This document shows, one piece after another, positions 32,506 to 32,549 of a stretch of 32,549 nt of DNA. The notes below the pieces were generated by a model, which saw only the letters and a program-made list of their open reading frames with translations, was not told where the DNA came from and ran no database searches. Both the position numbers and the translations under genes were made by a program. The stretch spans positions 1 through 32,549 of the forward strand of contig CALHVP010000221.1 of NCBI GenBank assembly GCA_938038975.1. The letters run 5' to 3'. The first letter of the stretch is position 1; each line of letters begins with the position of its first letter. This stretch comes from an uncultured Maribacter sp. (lineage in GTDB: Bacteria; Bacteroidota; Bacteroidia; Flavobacteriales; Flavobacteriaceae).

Positions 32506-32549
32506 ATGAAAATGAAAAAAATATTACCTCGTTCTAAAAGATTGATGTT
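32506..32549 (+). CDS. Start of an unidentified gene (3' end outside window)
   Basis: ATG 32506 opens a frame reading MKMKKILPRSKRLM to the window end. The basic N-terminus could begin a signal peptide, but only 14 full codons are visible and no family can be named. AAAGGAG at 32494-32500 lies 5 nt upstream, a Shine-Dalgarno-like sequence that is unusual for this genome. Confidence 0.5.
   Translation, partial: MKMKKILPRSKRLM

Noticed and set aside
1-32549. CRISPR arrays, tRNA or rRNA genes, known riboswitches
   Set aside because: No regularly spaced repeats, cloverleaf sequences or conserved aptamer cores were seen in the intergenic regions.

Overview
The window is a gene-dense, AT-rich chromosomal segment of a member of the Flavobacteriaceae (Bacteroidota). 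This assignment rests on the gliding/type IX secretion proteins SprA and PorP/SprF, A-rich 5' leaders that mostly lack Shine-Dalgarno sequences, several promoters of the Bacteroidota type (TTG, about 20 nt, TAnnTTTG), and the order sprA - gcvH - vanZ-like - tonB - cyoE - cox genes, which I recall as typical of the family. A marine genus related to Maribacter or Zobellia is plausible but is inference. I see no tRNA, rRNA, CRISPR array, insertion sequence or prophage.

Region 1 (1-6958): the 3' part of sprA (type IX secretion translocon), then gcvH, a VanZ-like membrane protein overlapping its end, and an energy-transducing TonB protein closed by a strong terminator. Region 2 (7026-12283): a respiratory cluster with haem O synthase (cyoE), two subunit III proteins and a subunit IV of a haem-copper oxidase. 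After a terminator come a cysteine-less thioredoxin-fold candidate, a SCO copper chaperone, a DUF420 membrane protein and a 71-residue exported CxxC protein. Subunits I and II are not here.

Region 3 (12402-22056): eight genes on one strand for tripartite ABC efflux of the MacAB-TolC kind. The order is permease, permease, adaptor, ATPase, permease, permease, adaptor, TolC. Permease 1 resembles 3 and permease 2 resembles 4, so a permease-A/permease-B/adaptor module appears to have been duplicated around one ATPase and one outer-membrane channel. This is the most interesting architecture in the window.

Region 4 (22075-26391): tsaB (tRNA modification) faces mscS, a dodecin-like protein and a NifU-type Fe-S protein on the minus strand; a PorP/SprF-family protein follows on the plus strand. 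Region 5 (26397-32549): a VWA-domain lipoprotein on the minus strand, then a TPR-containing LytS-type histidine kinase whose stop overlaps the start of a LytTR response regulator, a gamma-carbonic anhydrase-like protein, fabD, and the first codons of an unidentified gene cut by the window end.

Most genes are housekeeping or conserved in the lineage. The points worth a second look are the duplicated efflux module and its shared leader element, the cysteine-less SCO neighbour, the domain make-up of the sensor kinase, the dodecin lacking its usual flavin-stacking tryptophan, a possible leaderless tsaB transcript, and inverted repeats at 16138-16204, 25237-25255 and 32420-32484.
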